DNA of 64,000 nt from Sporobolomyces roseus (lineage: Eukaryota; Basidiomycota; Microbotryomycetes; Sporidiobolales; Sporidiobolaceae). Where the stretch lies: NCBI GenBank assembly GCA_016617785.1, contig JADILM010000012.1, forward strand, positions 496,001 through 560,000, written 5' to 3'. Made by a program: the position numbers and the translations under genes. This document shows, in pieces, positions 1 to 12,311 of the stretch (positions within the stretch are counted from its first letter, which is position 1; every line of letters starts with the position of its first letter). The notes below the pieces were generated by a model, which searched no databases, was not told the DNA's origin, and saw only the letters and a program-made list of their open reading frames with translations.

Positions 1-1415
1 TCCAACAATCCAACACTCTCACATTGTTCTTTCCCAATCTCTCCAGTTTCAACCCTCTCTTCTGCCCATCCAGAAGCGATACGACTCAATGTATCTAAAC
101 CAACGAACTAAATACACGCTCAAATGAGGCGATCAGTACATCGTTGAAATTGGGAGAGAAGGGGGGCAAAAAAAGGGACGAACGTCGGAAAGTTCAAGAG
201 GACCTGTTTCACGCGAAAAACTGATCAGCAAGTTGACGAGGTGAACGGAAGAGATAAGCAACGTACCCATAGGTAGACCAGCTCCCAACTTCATAGCTGT
301 ATCAATATCCTTCGCAGACGCATCTCCTCTCTCCAACATTCGAATACTTTCCAACATGTAAGGTACTAATAATCGATTCACAATGAACCTATACCCTCAC
401 ACACCCATATATCGTCAGTTCAAGACTCTCGAGGGGAAAGAAAGATCGAGAGCGTACCCAGGTGTATCTCGACAGGTTACAGGAGTCTTTTTCATTCGAG
501 TACACAAATCCAAGAGGGAATCCATTACTTCTCGATCCGTCTTTTCTGTAGCGATCAACTCGACCTACTCTTGACTTCCTCTTCATGAGCTCACTTCACA
601 CACTCGGAGAGAGAGAGAGAGAGAGATGAAATTTCGTACGAGTTTCATTTGAGGAACTGGATTAAACGCATGGAAACCCGCAAACCTTTTCTTCCTCTCC
701 TCACTAACCCTTTCCGCAATCCTCCCAATACTCAAACTCGAAGTGTTCGAAGCGAACCTAGTTTTCGAAGGAGCCATTTCGTCCAACCTCCTAAACAATT
801 CTTGTTTAGTTTCGAGGTTTTCAACGATCGCTTCTATGACGAGATCGGAAGAGGATACTGCAGAGGATGCCGAAGTCGTCGTCGAGAGGTTGGAGAATAC
901 TGAGGAGATTAAAGATTCTTGTGCGGTGGGATCATCGGCGTGTTTCTTGCGAGCGATTCGGGTGAGGGATTTACGGATAATGGAGCGACTATAATGGTCA
1001 TTCGAAGGAGTCAGCTCAATCTAGTGAAGCTGGTGGGAAGGGTTGGAGAACGCTAAGAAGTGGGGGTAGCTTTCCCCTTCGTCCGTCTCTCTTCCTGTCC
1101 TTGTAGAGCGGATCTGACTAGCCGTGATCTCGCTCTGACCCTTTGCCATAGTCTTCCCTCGTGTCAAGTAGAGAGTTGGGAGTTGTAAACTGACCCATTC
1201 TCCAATGCACCTTCACTAACATCCGTCATGACCACTTTAACTCCATTCATAGCTGCGACTTGAGCAATTCCAGCACCCATCAATCCAGCACCAAACACGG
1301 TCAATTCATTGATCTTTTCGAGCTGAGTTGAAGAGGAAACCGAGAATGAACGATTGATCGAGCGGGTGAGAGAAGGAAGGCGGGAAGTCAAGCGGGTAGA
1401 GGTGGTGAGAAGCAT
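1..1415 (-). CDS. 3-hydroxyacyl-CoA dehydrogenase, mitochondrial (3' end beyond window)
   Basis: NAD-dependent oxidation of 3-hydroxyacyl-CoA in fatty-acid beta-oxidation. The start at 1415 opens with a basic Ser/Thr/Arg-rich mitochondrial presequence, followed by the Rossmann motif [11 protein letters not shown]. Exons by eye: 1195-1415, 640-988, 458-564, 267-388, 184-203 and 1-107. The joined frame gives [59 protein letters not shown] and a C-terminal GLDTLSRIA, all landmarks of HADH-type enzymes. The Ser of SNTSS and the His of FHAFNP are the expected active-site residues. One exon is only 20 nt. The last residues and stop lie left of the window. The family call is safe; localisation is inferred from the presequence. 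Confidence 0.9.
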
Positions 1416-1754
1416 CGTAAAGTGTAGTTGAGAGGGAGTGTGAGAGGAGAGAGGAAGGAAGAAGAGAAGCGGCTTCTACGTTGAGCCGGTAAATTTTTCG
1501 CAAACTTCGCAATGAAATGATCATCGGAAAAAGTTCAGAGTTCGTATAGGGTAACAAGGGTTTTGCGAAAGACAAGGACAGAAAGAGAATGATATAAGTA
1601 CTGTTTCGGGGTTTATGTGCGGTAAAAACAAAGAAGAGGAATTTCTTCGAAAGCTAAGAAAAGTGAAAGGTTGGAGAGAGTTTGCTGAGTGAGAGTAGGA
1701 AAAGCATAAGAAGTACACATATCGAGAAAAGAGTCATTTGGCGTCCATAATCGA
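1416..1754. other. Intergenic: 5' flank of HADH, 3' flank of the transporter
   Basis: About 340 bp between two genes that run the same way on the minus strand. It is pyrimidine-rich on the minus strand near the HADH start, as expected for a leader. Open frames here are short and resemble nothing known; I see no gene. Confidence 0.5.
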
Positions 1755-4700
1755 TCAGAGTATCGCTTCCTCTTCTTCACTCTGTCGAACCGTCTGATAA
1801 TTCCTCCTTCCTCCCTCCCCGGGTCCGGGAGTAGTTGACCTACTTCCAGGCCTCGAAAAAGTTTGACTCCCATTCCTAGAGCTACTACTCCACCAATCCC
1901 TGACTCCCTCGACTCCGGGACCACCTCGACCGGGTAGAGAAGCGGATCCGGATAAAGTTCGACGGTGACGAGGACGGTTGGATTTCGGGGGTTCGGCGGC
2001 ATCGCTGTGTTCGTGAGGCATACCTTTTCGGAAGGAGGCGTGGGAGTGGGAGCGACGAAGGGGACCGCCATCGGGACGAGCGTCGAAGGAGTTTGAGCGG
2101 CCGAGGAGTGGTTGGGAGGGAGTTTGATCGCCGAATAACTCGTCTGTTTGAATCGTGAGCGCGGAGAGAGGGTGTGCGATAGTGTAGGGGTGGTAGACGG
2201 GGGCAGACAGGGAAGAGGGAGGGAGAAGGGAGAAGGAAATAGGAAGAAAATCAGTTTTTCGAAATTTGAAGTCGTGACAAAGTGAAAATGACAAACCCAT
2301 TTCTTCCAACGGTACTCCCATGGTCTCAGGGAACCCGAAATAAACGACGCAGATGCTTATCAAACAGAAGCAAGCATGCATGGGGTAAAGCCTCCATCGA
2401 ATCTTTTCTTGAAGAATCGGCGTAGCTTCTCCGACCTATTCGAATTGAGCCATTCAGAGTCAGCTCACTGTGTCTAATACATCCTGACTTGCTTCGCCGA
2501 GCAGCTGGATAGGAGGGGAAGAAGAGAGAAAGGGAGACTTACGAGGAAATTCTGTTGAGATTCGAAAAATGAAGAACATGAAGATGGGAGAGAGGCAAGC
2601 GACGACATCAGCGGCTCGCAACAAACATCCTCAGGCGGAGGAAGAAAGAGAAGGGGAAACGAGGAAACGTACGAAAGCCCAATTCCTACGGAGATTTCGA
2701 AAATCGACCAAAACGATCAGTTCTTCCTCCCTCTCTCCTTCCCCAACCCCTGAGAAGAGTGAATGTGTAGACTCACGAAGCAGTTGACAAACTGACACCC
2801 TTGACTCGGAACGCATTCGGGAGAATCTCGGGAGGGTACAACCAAGGGATCGGTCTACAATTCCCTCCCTCTCGAACCCATCAGCTCTCTCTCCTTCCAA
2901 GGGGGATATCGATAAGAGTGTAGAGTGGACTTACCCCCATGAATAACCGAAAGCTGCGTTATAGATAATCACTGAAGTGACGACTGCTACTGGAGTATAC
3001 GATTGATCCAAGTAGAGGAAGAAACCAACGAGCGTAAGAGCGATCGCCATTGCCTACTCCATCGTTCCTAATCAGTATGGGGAAGGGAGGGGAGAAGAAG
3101 CACAAGGAAACGTACGGTTGCTCCTGAGAGAAGGATCACTCGACGACCGAGCGTGTCAACGAGATACCAAGTTGGAATCGTTGATAGAACGTAGACTGCA
3201 CGCCAGAAAGAGAGGTCAGTGAGGAAAGATGGAAGATGGGAGAGGTAAAAGTTACTGATTCCGTTGATTCCAGTCATAAAGATTGCGTCCCTTCCGATCC
3301 AACCTGCTGATTCGAATACCAAAGGTGCGTAGTAAGAAATGACATTGATACCATTCTGTGGTGCAAATGTCCTCCTCGACTCGTCAGCGAACAAGCTCAA
3401 AACAGAGTTGAGGAAAAGTGTGTTGCCTCACGAGTTGAGCGAAAGCCTGAGCTGAAACCGCCAAAAGTACTCGACCCCTGTAACGTTTCCACATAGCTTT
3501 ATAACTCCTATCCCCCATAGTTCTCTCCTGAAAAACACTATCCTTGATCTCTCTGAACTCTTCCCTAGCCCTCTCATCCTCGGGATCCCCATCTCCATGC
3601 AAATCAGCCAAGACTCCCATTCCTTCATCGTCGAGATCCATATCGAGTAACCAACGAGGGGATTCGGGAATGAAGAATGAACCGATGGCGAGAATTGTTC
3701 CTATGATGGATTGAATCAGGAGGGGGAAACGCCAGGAGAGGTCAGAGGTTAGATAGGAAGCGAAATAATCGATCCACTGTGAGAATCGTTACGTGTATGG
3801 ATCGTCAGTGGGTTGGGAAACAGAGATTCAGACATGAGGACAACTCACGATTGAACTACAATATCCGACTACGTAAACATTTTCGACAAACAGCCTCGAG
3901 TCAGTTCATAGAGCAGGATTTTTCGGAGGGATGACAGGTTTATACCTATATTTAAAGTGAACTCGATACAAGCTAATCTTCCTCGATGTTCGGCGGGTGA
4001 AATTTCAGATTCTATCAATAGGGAACGAAACGAAACGAGTCAGTTTCCTGTTCCGACAGACCGATTTGAGGTGAGGTAAGAGAGAGATTAAGCTCACGAT
4101 AGACTGGTACGGCCATACTGTGAACGAGAACAACTCAGGACAATCAGCTCTCTTATTTCTCAAGCAAAAACGAATCCATGAAATCTCATTCTCGCTCACC
4201 TCAAGAACCCAACCCCATTCCCAGCCAACACCCTTCCCAATACCATCATTCTAAACCCATTCGTGAATGCCTGAAACAATCCACCAATAGTGAACAAAGT
4301 TGCACCCATCAAAATCGTCGCACGTCTTCCGAAAATATCTCCTACTCTTCCAGCTAGGATCGAGGTGATGAATGCACCGATTTCTAGGATTGCGACCATG
4401 GTTGCGAGCTCGAAACGAGTGGGTTGGTGGAAATAGGCTTTGAAATAGGGTCCTGCGAGATGAAGGAACGGAGGAGTTATTAGCGGGAGGGGAGACGGGA
4501 GGGAGAAGGAGAGAAGGTACCTGTAATGATTCCTGACATCACACCTCTGCGTTTTCTCACCCTCTTCGAGTCAGCTGTCGCTCCAAAGCAGGAGAAAGAG
4601 AGAGAAAAGTTGCGACGAAACTGATCGTAACCCTATTTACTCATCCCCATGTCATCAGCTTCCTTTTTCCCGCTTAATCCAGAGAGAGAGTAATCTACTC

Positions 4701-4870
4701 ACGAATAAGAAAACACCCAAACTCGCAAACAATGAAACCTGTAAAAGTAACCTCTTGCTACTTCCGACTCCATTCGGTGCGTCTCCCGTAGCTCTTGGAT
4801 CCCCATCTCCATCATTCGAATCATGATCACTCCCTTCCGAGTGGGAGTGAGAATGACTGTGTCCCGCCAT
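1755..4870 (-). CDS. MFS sugar transporter, 16 exons
   Basis: Sugar/H+ symporter-type plasma-membrane protein with twelve predicted helices. Family signatures in order: GYDQGVMSG (helix 1), GRVGDIFGRRATILMG (loop 2-3), PVYQSEISPAEHRGRL (after helix 4), PESPRWLLD (after helix 6), QLNGINVISYYAP (helix 7), DTLGRRVILL (loop 8-9), LYPPEILPNAFRVKG (after helix 10) and FPETMGVPLEEM (after helix 12). The start at 4870 gives an unusual His/Ser-rich N-terminus (MAGHSHSHSHSEG). The C-terminal tail of about 120 residues is Ser/Arg-rich and probably disordered. Exons by eye: 4703-4870, 4622-4632, 4521-4546, 4200-4452, 4098-4117, 3946-4011, 3849-3868, 3432-3776, 3256-3355, 3116-3195, 2935-3053, 2777-2854, 2673-2685, 2543-2551, 2297-2435, 1755-2143. 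Several are microexons of 9-26 nt. Substrate not determinable. It shares a 287 bp divergent promoter region with ALG7. Confidence 0.9.
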
Positions 4871-5157
4871 TGAGGGTCCGTAGTTTGAGGGGTTTCAAGT
4901 CCAAAGATTGAAAGTGAGCGTGTCAGAGGGTTTCACTGAAACGAGGAGGGGTCGAGTCAGAACTGCCTTGAGAGGGAGGCGTCGGACTATTCTTGAGATT
5001 GAACGAGAGTGGTTCCTAGTCCTTTTCGGACGAACGGAGTGAAGGGAAAGCGATTAAGAACTCTTCATCATTTTCTCCCTCTTCTTTTTCCCCCACTAAG
5101 CCCCTCCCATCCCCCCCTTCCCATCTCTCGGCTCCTGCGCACCTTACCCTCAAGCAG

Positions 5158-7028
5158 ATGACCTCTACTACAACTTCAGCCGAACCCCTCTTAACGCTCC
5201 TCCTCTCACTTTCCATCTCATTTCTCGCTTATTTCCTCACTTCCTCGCTCGTCCCATTCCTCGCAAATGATCTCGTTTCAAAAGGACTCAAAGGGAAGGA
5301 TATGCTCAAACCTGGATTCACTCTAGGAAAGAAGGATGATTCACCGGTAGAGGGAAATGAGAATGAGGAAGATGAACCAGGAAAGAAATGGTTGTGAGTC
5401 TCAACTCGCTCCCCCTGATGAGTGTACGAGCTAATAAAAGTATACTTGTGAGATAGACCGGAAGCAACAGGAGTGATAGGAGCATCAGTCTACATCCTTC
5501 TCTTATCATTATTCGCTCCACTTCCTTACCTCTCCTCCCTCCTTCCCTCCCAATCACAATCACAATCACACTCCTCCACGATCCCAGTCCCCTCATATTC
5601 ACTACCACCGACGAATGAGGGATTGGAGGGGAGCTTACAGTTCCCTCATCATTCATTCTCGACTTATTTGGCGACACTTTTGAGTCTCTTGATTGCTACG
5701 TTCTTGGGATTCTGCGATGATGTGTTTGATATTAGGTGGAGGTTTAAATTACCTATACCTCGTGAGTCTACCAACTATTTCGAAAGGAGAAGGGAGAGCT
5801 AGAAAAACTGATCAAGTTGCCTCTTCGATTCCTCTATAGTTATCGCTAGTGTTCCTTTACTGGTGACTTATGCGGCGGGACATGGAGTGACAGATGTAGT
5901 TATCCCCGATATACTAGGGTTGAGACAGTTGTTCGGGATAGTCTCGACAAACGGTCTACTTCATTTGGGTTCGTTTCACTCTTCTTTCTCACTATCTATC
6001 AAATCATGAAAGCTGATCTTGAAAGTGCGTGTGAATAGGTTGGATCTACTATCTCTACATGTCACTCCTTTCGATTTTTACGACAAATTCAATCAATATC
6101 TTAGCTGGAATCAACGGAGTTGAAGTAAACCACCTTTTTTTCTCCTCCCTTCTCTCCCTTCTTGTACTAACTCAACTTGTTCATAGGTCTCTCAAGCACT
6201 CATAATCTCGCTCTCCCTGATCCTGAACGATCTCCTCTATCTCACCCTTACTCCCTCATCCCTCCTCTCTTTCCTACCCGCTTCTTTTCAAACAACCAAA
6301 CTAGATGATCTGAGCTTCACAATCGGAATGGCTTACGGCTCAAAAGAATTAGAAGATCGACATTTGTTCTCCCTCTACTTCATGCTCCCCCTCGTGGGAG
6401 TCTGCTTAGGTCTCCTCAAACACAACTGGTAAACCGTCTTTCTCTCCCTTCTCCTCCTCCTCCCTTCTTCCCTCAACTCACCGCGATATCCTCTCGAATT
6501 CGTGTGTCTAGGTATCCCGCCCGTTCATTCATAGGGGACACTTTCTGTTATTTCTCCGGAATGTCTTTCGCAGTAACCTCGATCCTCTCCCACTACTCGA
6601 AAACTCTCCTCCTTTTCTTCTTGCCTCAAATTTTCAATTTCCTTTACTCGACTCCTCAACTCTTTGGATTCGTACCTTGTCCACGACATCGATTACCTTC
6701 ACTCAATCGACAAAGTGGGAATCTCGGTGTGAGTTGGACCGTGATCAAACCTAAAACGCAAAGAAGTTCGAGGGAGAAAGTTGGAGTGTTGATTCTTGTG
6801 ATGGCGGAGAAATTCGGGCTGGTGAGATTGGAGAGGGAGGAAGGAGAGGTTAGGAAGAGTACGAATTTGACCATTCTGAATTTGGTTTTGATTTGGAGGG
6901 GGGAAATGAGGGAGGATCGATTGTGTAAAGAGTTGATAGCGATACAGGTCTTGGGCAGTATCGTCGGGTTTGTGGTGAGGTATGGAGCGGGAAGTTGGAT
7001 CTATGGGATGGGAGGTGAGAGACGGTAG
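5158..7028 (+). CDS. ALG7: UDP-GlcNAc:dolichyl-phosphate GlcNAc-1-phosphotransferase
   Basis: First enzyme of N-glycan precursor assembly: transfers GlcNAc-1-P from UDP-GlcNAc to dolichyl phosphate at the ER membrane; target of tunicamycin. Exons by eye: 5158-5393, 5457-5761, 5840-5968, 6039-6124, 6187-6428, 6512-7028. Landmarks in order: GLKGKDMLKPG, PEATGVIGASVY, FLGFCDDVFDIRWRFKLPIP (the Asp-rich Mg site), [34 protein letters not shown] and a C-terminal PHR-type RLPSLNRQSG region, all typical of the eukaryotic GPT/DPAGT1 family. Many hydrophobic segments fit a polytopic enzyme. It runs divergently from the transporter. The identity is very secure. Confidence 0.95.
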
Positions 7029-7343
7029 GGAAGAAGTGTAGAAATGAGAATCGAGAAAGAAGAGTCTGAAACTCGACGGTCTGTCGTGCGCGATCGTAAG
7101 GACGAGAGAGAACGAGTGTAATTACAAAGAGAACGAGAAAGAGATGTGGAGGATCACTGCGACGAGGAGAACGGGAGGGAAGGCATAAAGCGAACAGAGA
7201 ATGAAGTCGGATATAGAAGAAAAGTTTCGAAAGAACTAGGATAGGGGTGTTCAGCGACGAGGAGGGTTTGAGCTATCGTGATCAGGGTAGTGTACTTGCT
7301 GGCGTCGAGTCAGCTCGGGTGCTCGCCGGCGATGAGTCTCCTT
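7029..7343. other. Intergenic, 3' flanks of ALG7 and ZnF-A (convergent)
   Basis: About 315 bp between two converging genes. It is purine-rich on the plus strand; I see no gene or repeat in it. Confidence 0.45.
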
Positions 7344-8295
7344 TCATAATTGCGAGTGAAGATCCTTGTGTAAGGCGTCCATGCGGAGGCCCACGAGTTC
7401 TTCATTGCTCGGCATGTGATCGAACTCATCAGGATCTAGCTCTGGTCCATTCAGGTGCATGAACCGCTGGGCGTCTGTTGGACGAGGGAGGTTCGGATCG
7501 TAAATTGCTTGAGCGTAGTGGTTTTGATCGACAACGTGCTGAGTTTGGTACAAAGGTCTAGAAGCTTCAGAGGCCTGACTAGATCTATGTTCAAGGACTG
7601 CGAGAGGCCTGTCAAGCGGACCGTCGAATCGGGGAGCAGGTCGAGCGGATGCGGCAATCGTAGACTGCGAGCACTATGTCCATCAGTTGCGCGAGATTCG
7701 ACGAGTTGCTTCTGTACATACCGCTCGTGTGTAGCGACTGGAGCCTAGATCCTATTGCCACCCTGGTAAAGGTTGGTTGTCAGGAGCCGGACAGCGGCCA
7801 TTTTGATGGCTCGCCTGCTCGTTCCTGTGGACGTCGAGATTCACTCGAGCTCTTTCAATACTCATTCGGTAGTAGACGTCTTTTATCCACTCACACTCGA
7901 TCTTCTCCAAAGAACCACGAAGAATCGCAATCTTGACAAATCGATCCCAGGCTCTCAGCTGCTGATGAGTGCACCTCGTTGAAATGATGTTGACAACTCT
8001 GTTATGAGTCAGTTGGTCAGCTATTGCGACGCTTACAAGAAGAGGGAAGACTCACTTCTTCGTCTCCCACGACAAGCGTACAATCGGACAACGATACGCT
8101 TTGCGTCCGTGGGTGTTTATCCAGTGTCGCAATATGCTCTAGAAGTGGGGGCAATCAGTGCGTACCCGGCAAGGAACGATGTGACCGCGGGCGTACACGT
8201 TTATGCATTTGTTGTCTGCAATTTTTGCATCTGACCGTGTCGTCGTCTAGTCGATCACTTAGATTGCCCCAGCTGAGACTGACCGGCGGCTCCAT
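7344..8295 (-). pseudogene. ZnF-A: Cys/His zinc-finger gene, probably frameshifted
   Basis: Member of the local ZnF family. The start at 8295 (MEPPVSLSWGN) leads into CKNC-x4-H, then RHWINTHGRKAYRC in exon 2, then HFNEVH, CQDCDSSW and an N-L-D-V-H segment. The C-terminal exon (7344 to about 7675) is Ser/Pro/Glu-rich. Exons 1-3 by eye: 8197-8295, 8056-8138, then one ending at 7998. Exon 2 reads like its paralogue ZnF-E up to the first Cys of the next finger. It then loses the second Cys and leaves the wrong phase for exon 3. A single missing base near 8090 explains both defects. I therefore call it a probable one-base frameshift, although a sequence error is possible. It stands divergent to SSP-A. 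Function unknown; DNA binding is inferred from the finger-like pattern only. Confidence 0.55.
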
Positions 8296-10205
8296 AGCTC
8301 TCGATGCCCCAGACGGAGACTCGAACTTGAGGGTAGTGAGAAGGTGAAAGAGAGAAATGAAAGACGGACGTTTTTTTTTTACGTTCTAAACCCGAGCGGC
8401 GGTACCTCCCATCTAAACCCGGATGGCCGCATCTCCGTTCGTACCTTGTAGCCGACGCACGCGAGCTCCGTTGGAGGAAAGTGGGCAACTGAAGCTGAAG
8501 TGAAGGAATAAAGCGAGTCGAGAAAGAGAAGAGGAGCGAGATTGAAGCTGTTTATCGCCAATGCTGGAAAGCCACCACGCTCTAAGCGGCTCAGCAATGG
8601 CAGCTCCTTGTCTCAACTGGCGAGGCTAGTGCGATTCGAGGCATTGTTCGAGGTCGAGATTTCGAAACGAGTCGCGAGAATGAGGAACCAGTTTTCGCAG
8701 CCTTGAGTTATGTACAGCTGTTGCTGAGTTGTCTGAGGACTCACGCAAGCCTCCGGGAGTGTCCCAAGCGATTTGATAGAGCGTGGTGAGCAAATCGAGA
8801 TCAAAAAGCGAAACTCGCTTCCTCGCTCTTCCCATTCACCTCCGAAACTGCTTTAAACCGCTTGGGACTATGAGACACCGTATTTGATCAGCTCGAAGCT
8901 ACCGGAAAGTCTCGCTCATGATCTGGTGAGCTCCTCCTCTCCCTCTCCCTTGCCTCCTTCCTTTCAACTCCAACTGACCGTTCCCTCGCCCCCTAGCCTA
9001 GCTCGACTCCACTATACACCACTCAGATATTCCACATCGCTGCTCTGAGCTCACCGTCAACTCTCCTCGCTTTCTCTCGCTTCAGGATCCGCTCGTGGAG
9101 TCAGAGTGATTTCAGGGAAGCCGAGAAGGAACAGCTCGATGGTACTGCGAGTACCTTAGGATCGGAGGAAGTTGCAGTTGCTGTAAGGAAGGGCCCGATG
9201 GAGGAATGCAGGAAAAATTCACATTTTTATAGCAGGAAGTGGTTCTCTCGATCGCTAAACTCGGCGAAGCAACGTGAAGGAGGTAGGGAGACTGGATTGA
9301 GGGTCAAGCTACCTCGAAGGCGGTCGGTGCGTTCGAGGTGACCGAGCGCAAGTCGAAAGAGCGAACAAAGAGAATGGCTGTTTTTAAGGAGTCTATTCTA
9401 CGGGTGAAGGGACGGAAGGGGAGAGACGTTTGTTGCTTATTCGAGGTGAGTACAATCGATTCAGCATCATCTGAGGCGCAATCGCTAGCTGAGGTTTCGA
9501 AAAGTGCAGTCACTCGTTTACGAAACTTCGCAAGTCGTCGATGTCGTCTGAATCAAACCTTCCTCCGATGCATTGAGCTCCACTCCCTAGCAACCCGTCG
9601 ATTGTACGCAACTCGTATCTCGCATCTCGACGACCAATCGATAAATCTCGCTCGCTCGTTCTTCGTCCTTCGCCGGAAGCTCCGATCTAATTCGACGTTT
9701 TCACGCGCTGTCCCTCTACGGCTCGATCACGTGATCTTGAGCGTTCGGTCTCCCAGTCTTCCGTGCGTACACGACACCGTATCACGAGTTGCAGGACTCG
9801 TCAACTTGAGGAACGTTCTTGATTTCCTCACGGAATCGGCAGCAGGAAATCGGAACCCTTCAAGGCTTCGTTTCGATCATTACACTATCGACAAGAGCAA
9901 AAGTATTTTAAACCAATCATGCGGTTCTTCCTACTCTACTTCGCCAGATTTAGACTTACGCTAGTTTCTGACCGACCCTCGCGATTAGGTGACGCCTCAA
10001 ACCCTTCGTAACCGGTGGAGCAACTTCAAATACGGCATTCGATCAAAATGTCACAGCTCTACTCGCAAGGACTCGTCGGAGAAAGCGAAGTTGTCCGAAT
10101 CAAATCCCGCTCAATCTCTTTCGAAACCTCTTCTTTCCTTCTCTTCCTCTCCATCTCCATTCCCTCCACTTTCACCACTCAGCAGCTTACACCGACTCGA
10201 TCACT
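8296..10205. other. 1.9 kb divergent intergenic region between ZnF-A and SSP-A
   Basis: No gene that I can support. Open frames up to 208 codons (9338-9964) are Ser/Arg/Leu-rich, lack family features and contain no credible exon structure. Segments around 8815-8930 (the stretch cctcgctcttcccattcac, and aagtctcgctcatg) recur at 12810-12920, showing that the whole cassette, intergenic part included, is a direct duplicate of the ZnF-B/SSP-B unit. It probably serves as a shared promoter region. Confidence 0.5.
8385..8421 (-). promoter_or_regulatory. Shared motif TCTAAACCCG upstream of ZnF-A (two copies)
   Basis: Two copies (8385-8395 and 8412-8421, second ending GG) lie about 90-125 bp upstream of the ZnF-A start. 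The same motif sits at matching distance in front of ZnF-B and ZnF-C and is absent upstream of ZnF-D and ZnF-E. Its role is inference. Confidence 0.45.
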
Positions 10206-11043
10206 ATGTTCTCACAACTATCTATCGCACTCTGCCTCTTACTCTCGACCGCTTTGGCTGCACCTCTCGAATCGAAGTTGCCCTCGACTTCGCACTCGTC
10301 AGCTTCCTGCTCTCCCAACTTCACTCCTCCGATCAGTACAACCATAAGCGCTGCCATCGACAGCAACTACGGGTGGCTCAGCTACGAGAACAGTCTAGGA
10401 GCAGTCAAGAATGTTTCGATTGTCCGTATTTTCACTCTTTCCGCTAAGACGAGATGAATGCTGACACACCTTCGAGGTTACAGGCGAACCTCTTTGCTAT
10501 CGATGACTACAACAAGATCCATGCTACGAACAACTACGTCGTCACTCCGATCAAAGGAACGAAGGATCAATATCATTTCGTGTAAATGCTCTGTTCTCTT
10601 CATCACCTCAAATCTAGTCGACCCTGACTGGATCTCGCTCACACAGCGTCGATTCGAACCAATTCGATGCCGATCAACCTCTCAATGAATGTCTCGCTCC
10701 TGATATTTTTGGCACGATTCGTTCATCGCCTTGCATCTCTCCTCTCGCGGCTGTGAGTCTGCTCCTTTCCCTTGCTCTACCTCATACTGCTGACACTTTG
10801 TTCATCGCGTAGTGGACTGTCGAATGCACAACTTGCGCAAATGTCGCAGGGGATTCTTACGCTTTCGGTAATCGATGCTTGATCGGATCAACGGTACTTC
10901 AAACTTGCGCGACTGTTACTTCGAATGGATTGATCGCATTGAAAAAATGCTCGAAGCTCGCCGATCTTCCTCCTGACTTGTTCGACTACGATTCGAACCT
11001 CACTCCCGAACAACTTTCGGGAACTCAATCTTGGGATTTGTAG
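10206..11043 (+). CDS. SSP-A: small secreted cysteine-rich protein
   Basis: Clear signal peptide (MFSQLSIALCLLLSTALA, cleaved before APLE). Exons by eye: 10206-10421, 10484-10581, 10647-10752, 10813-11043, giving a mature protein of about 195 residues. Family landmarks: CSPNF-x2-PIST shortly after cleavage, NVSI at the end of exon 1, KDQYHFV at the end of exon 2, NECLAP in exon 3 and a last exon starting WTVECTTC, with later RCLIGST, TCAT and KKC. The even cysteine number suggests disulfides. SSP-B, -C and -D share this four-exon layout and these landmarks. I recognise no named family. Size, secretion and lineage-specific amplification fit an extracellular effector-like or cell-surface protein, but that is inference. 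It is divergent to ZnF-A and convergent to ZnF-B. Confidence 0.8.
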
Positions 11044-11263
11044 AATTTGCGAGTTCATCTGCCTTCACCTTCATTTACAAAACTTTCGTAGACACTCGTG
11101 ACTCCATTGCAAAACCATATGCGAACGACGATCGATTCCAAGGCGAGAGTGTCTATTTCAAAGAAGCGAAGACGACAAAACGAGAAGAATAAGTGATGGG
11201 TTAGAATCCATAGAGCACCGACTACGGGCAGACTACCTTAGAGAGCCGCTCAAACATTGTACG

Positions 11264-12311
11264 CTACAGAAGAGACTCCGTCATCACGAGATCGTTGTAT
11301 CGAAGCGCTTGACGCTGAGTGAGAGGAGGGTTCCTCCTTCTTCTACCGAGTGATTGCTGTTGATGAAGGGGGTAGTGGGGATCAGTAGGAGTAGGAGACC
11401 TAGACAAGTAGTGGTATGGATTGAAAGCCTCTGGATCATAATGCTCGGTTTCATCGAGCCCTGACTCCGCATTCTGTCGAGAGCTTGACGCATGGTTTGA
11501 TCCGGCTGGAGACGGAGAGCGGGATGTCATGCCCGCGTCATCCTCTTCCTCTTCCTCTTCCTCTTCGAGTACATTCTATAGGCCACGGATCAGCTCAGTC
11601 ACTCAATTTTGACGCATGTTCCGAAGTGATGCTCACCTCCTTCCGAGTTAAGTCGCCCAACTCTCCCTCCCAGTCCTCACAGCCTTCACGCTTCGGGCAG
11701 AACTCTGCTTTATGCTTCTCGAACGTGTCAACTCTGTCAGGTCACGTTGAAGAAAGAAGGCAAGTGAGTTTCGAAGAGCAGAATTGTAGAATGAACAGTG
11801 AGGCTGAACGAACGGAAGCTTGCCACCTCTTCGCGCCTCTTTCCACCACGCCTGCTTACACAGCTCACATACTCTAGGTTTTCCTTCCGAGGGCGTATGT
11901 CGTCTCTGAATGTGCTTGGTACGATCCTAAAAATTGACAGGATTGAGCGATGTTAGCCAATCCATTGCGAGATAGCAGTGTTTCACTCTTACCCGAGGCA
12001 GTAGCTTCAGATCACAAAGGTTGCACCGAGGTCTGTCGTGTTTGGCTCCATGCTTCCTTGCGAGGTGAGATCTCATATGCTACGAAACAACGAAATTTGC
12101 GTTAGCGTGATTCGATCTCGCATGTGACCATGAGAGGTGAACTGACTTCGTCGACTCTTTCGTCCGGTACCGGGGTATCGAATCCGCATTGCTCGAAATG
12201 TATACACTTTCGCACGGGAGGTTTGCGGACTTCGCCTGGTTTCTTGTACGGCCCTCGAGGGCCACGTATCTGCTTTCCCTTCGAGGACTTCCCTGTTTGA
12301 CTAGAAGACAT
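11264..12311 (-). CDS. ZnF-B: Cys/His zinc-finger protein, apparently intact
   Basis: Exons by eye: 12147-12311, 11993-12079, 11827-11926, then one carrying VDTFEKHKAEFCPKREGC, and a last exon ending at 11264; all phases agree. The start at 12311 (MSSSQTGKSSKGKQIRG) begins a basic N-terminus. An in-frame ATG at 12386 would add 25 residues. Finger-like units: C-x5-CGF...HMRSHLARKHG, then RCNLC...KHIQRRH, then CELCKQAW...EKHKAEFC. An acidic run of eight Glu follows, then a Ser/Pro-rich tail ending in the family motif LTQRQALRYNDL. The layout (fingers, acidic stretch, basic N-terminus) fits a transcription regulator; that role is inferred. Divergent to SSP-B. Confidence 0.75.

Noticed and set aside
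9338..9964. 208-codon open frame between ZnF-A and SSP-A
   Set aside because: Ser/Arg/Leu-rich with no domain, no conservation in the sister cassette and no splice structure; consistent with chance in GC-balanced, CT-rich DNA.
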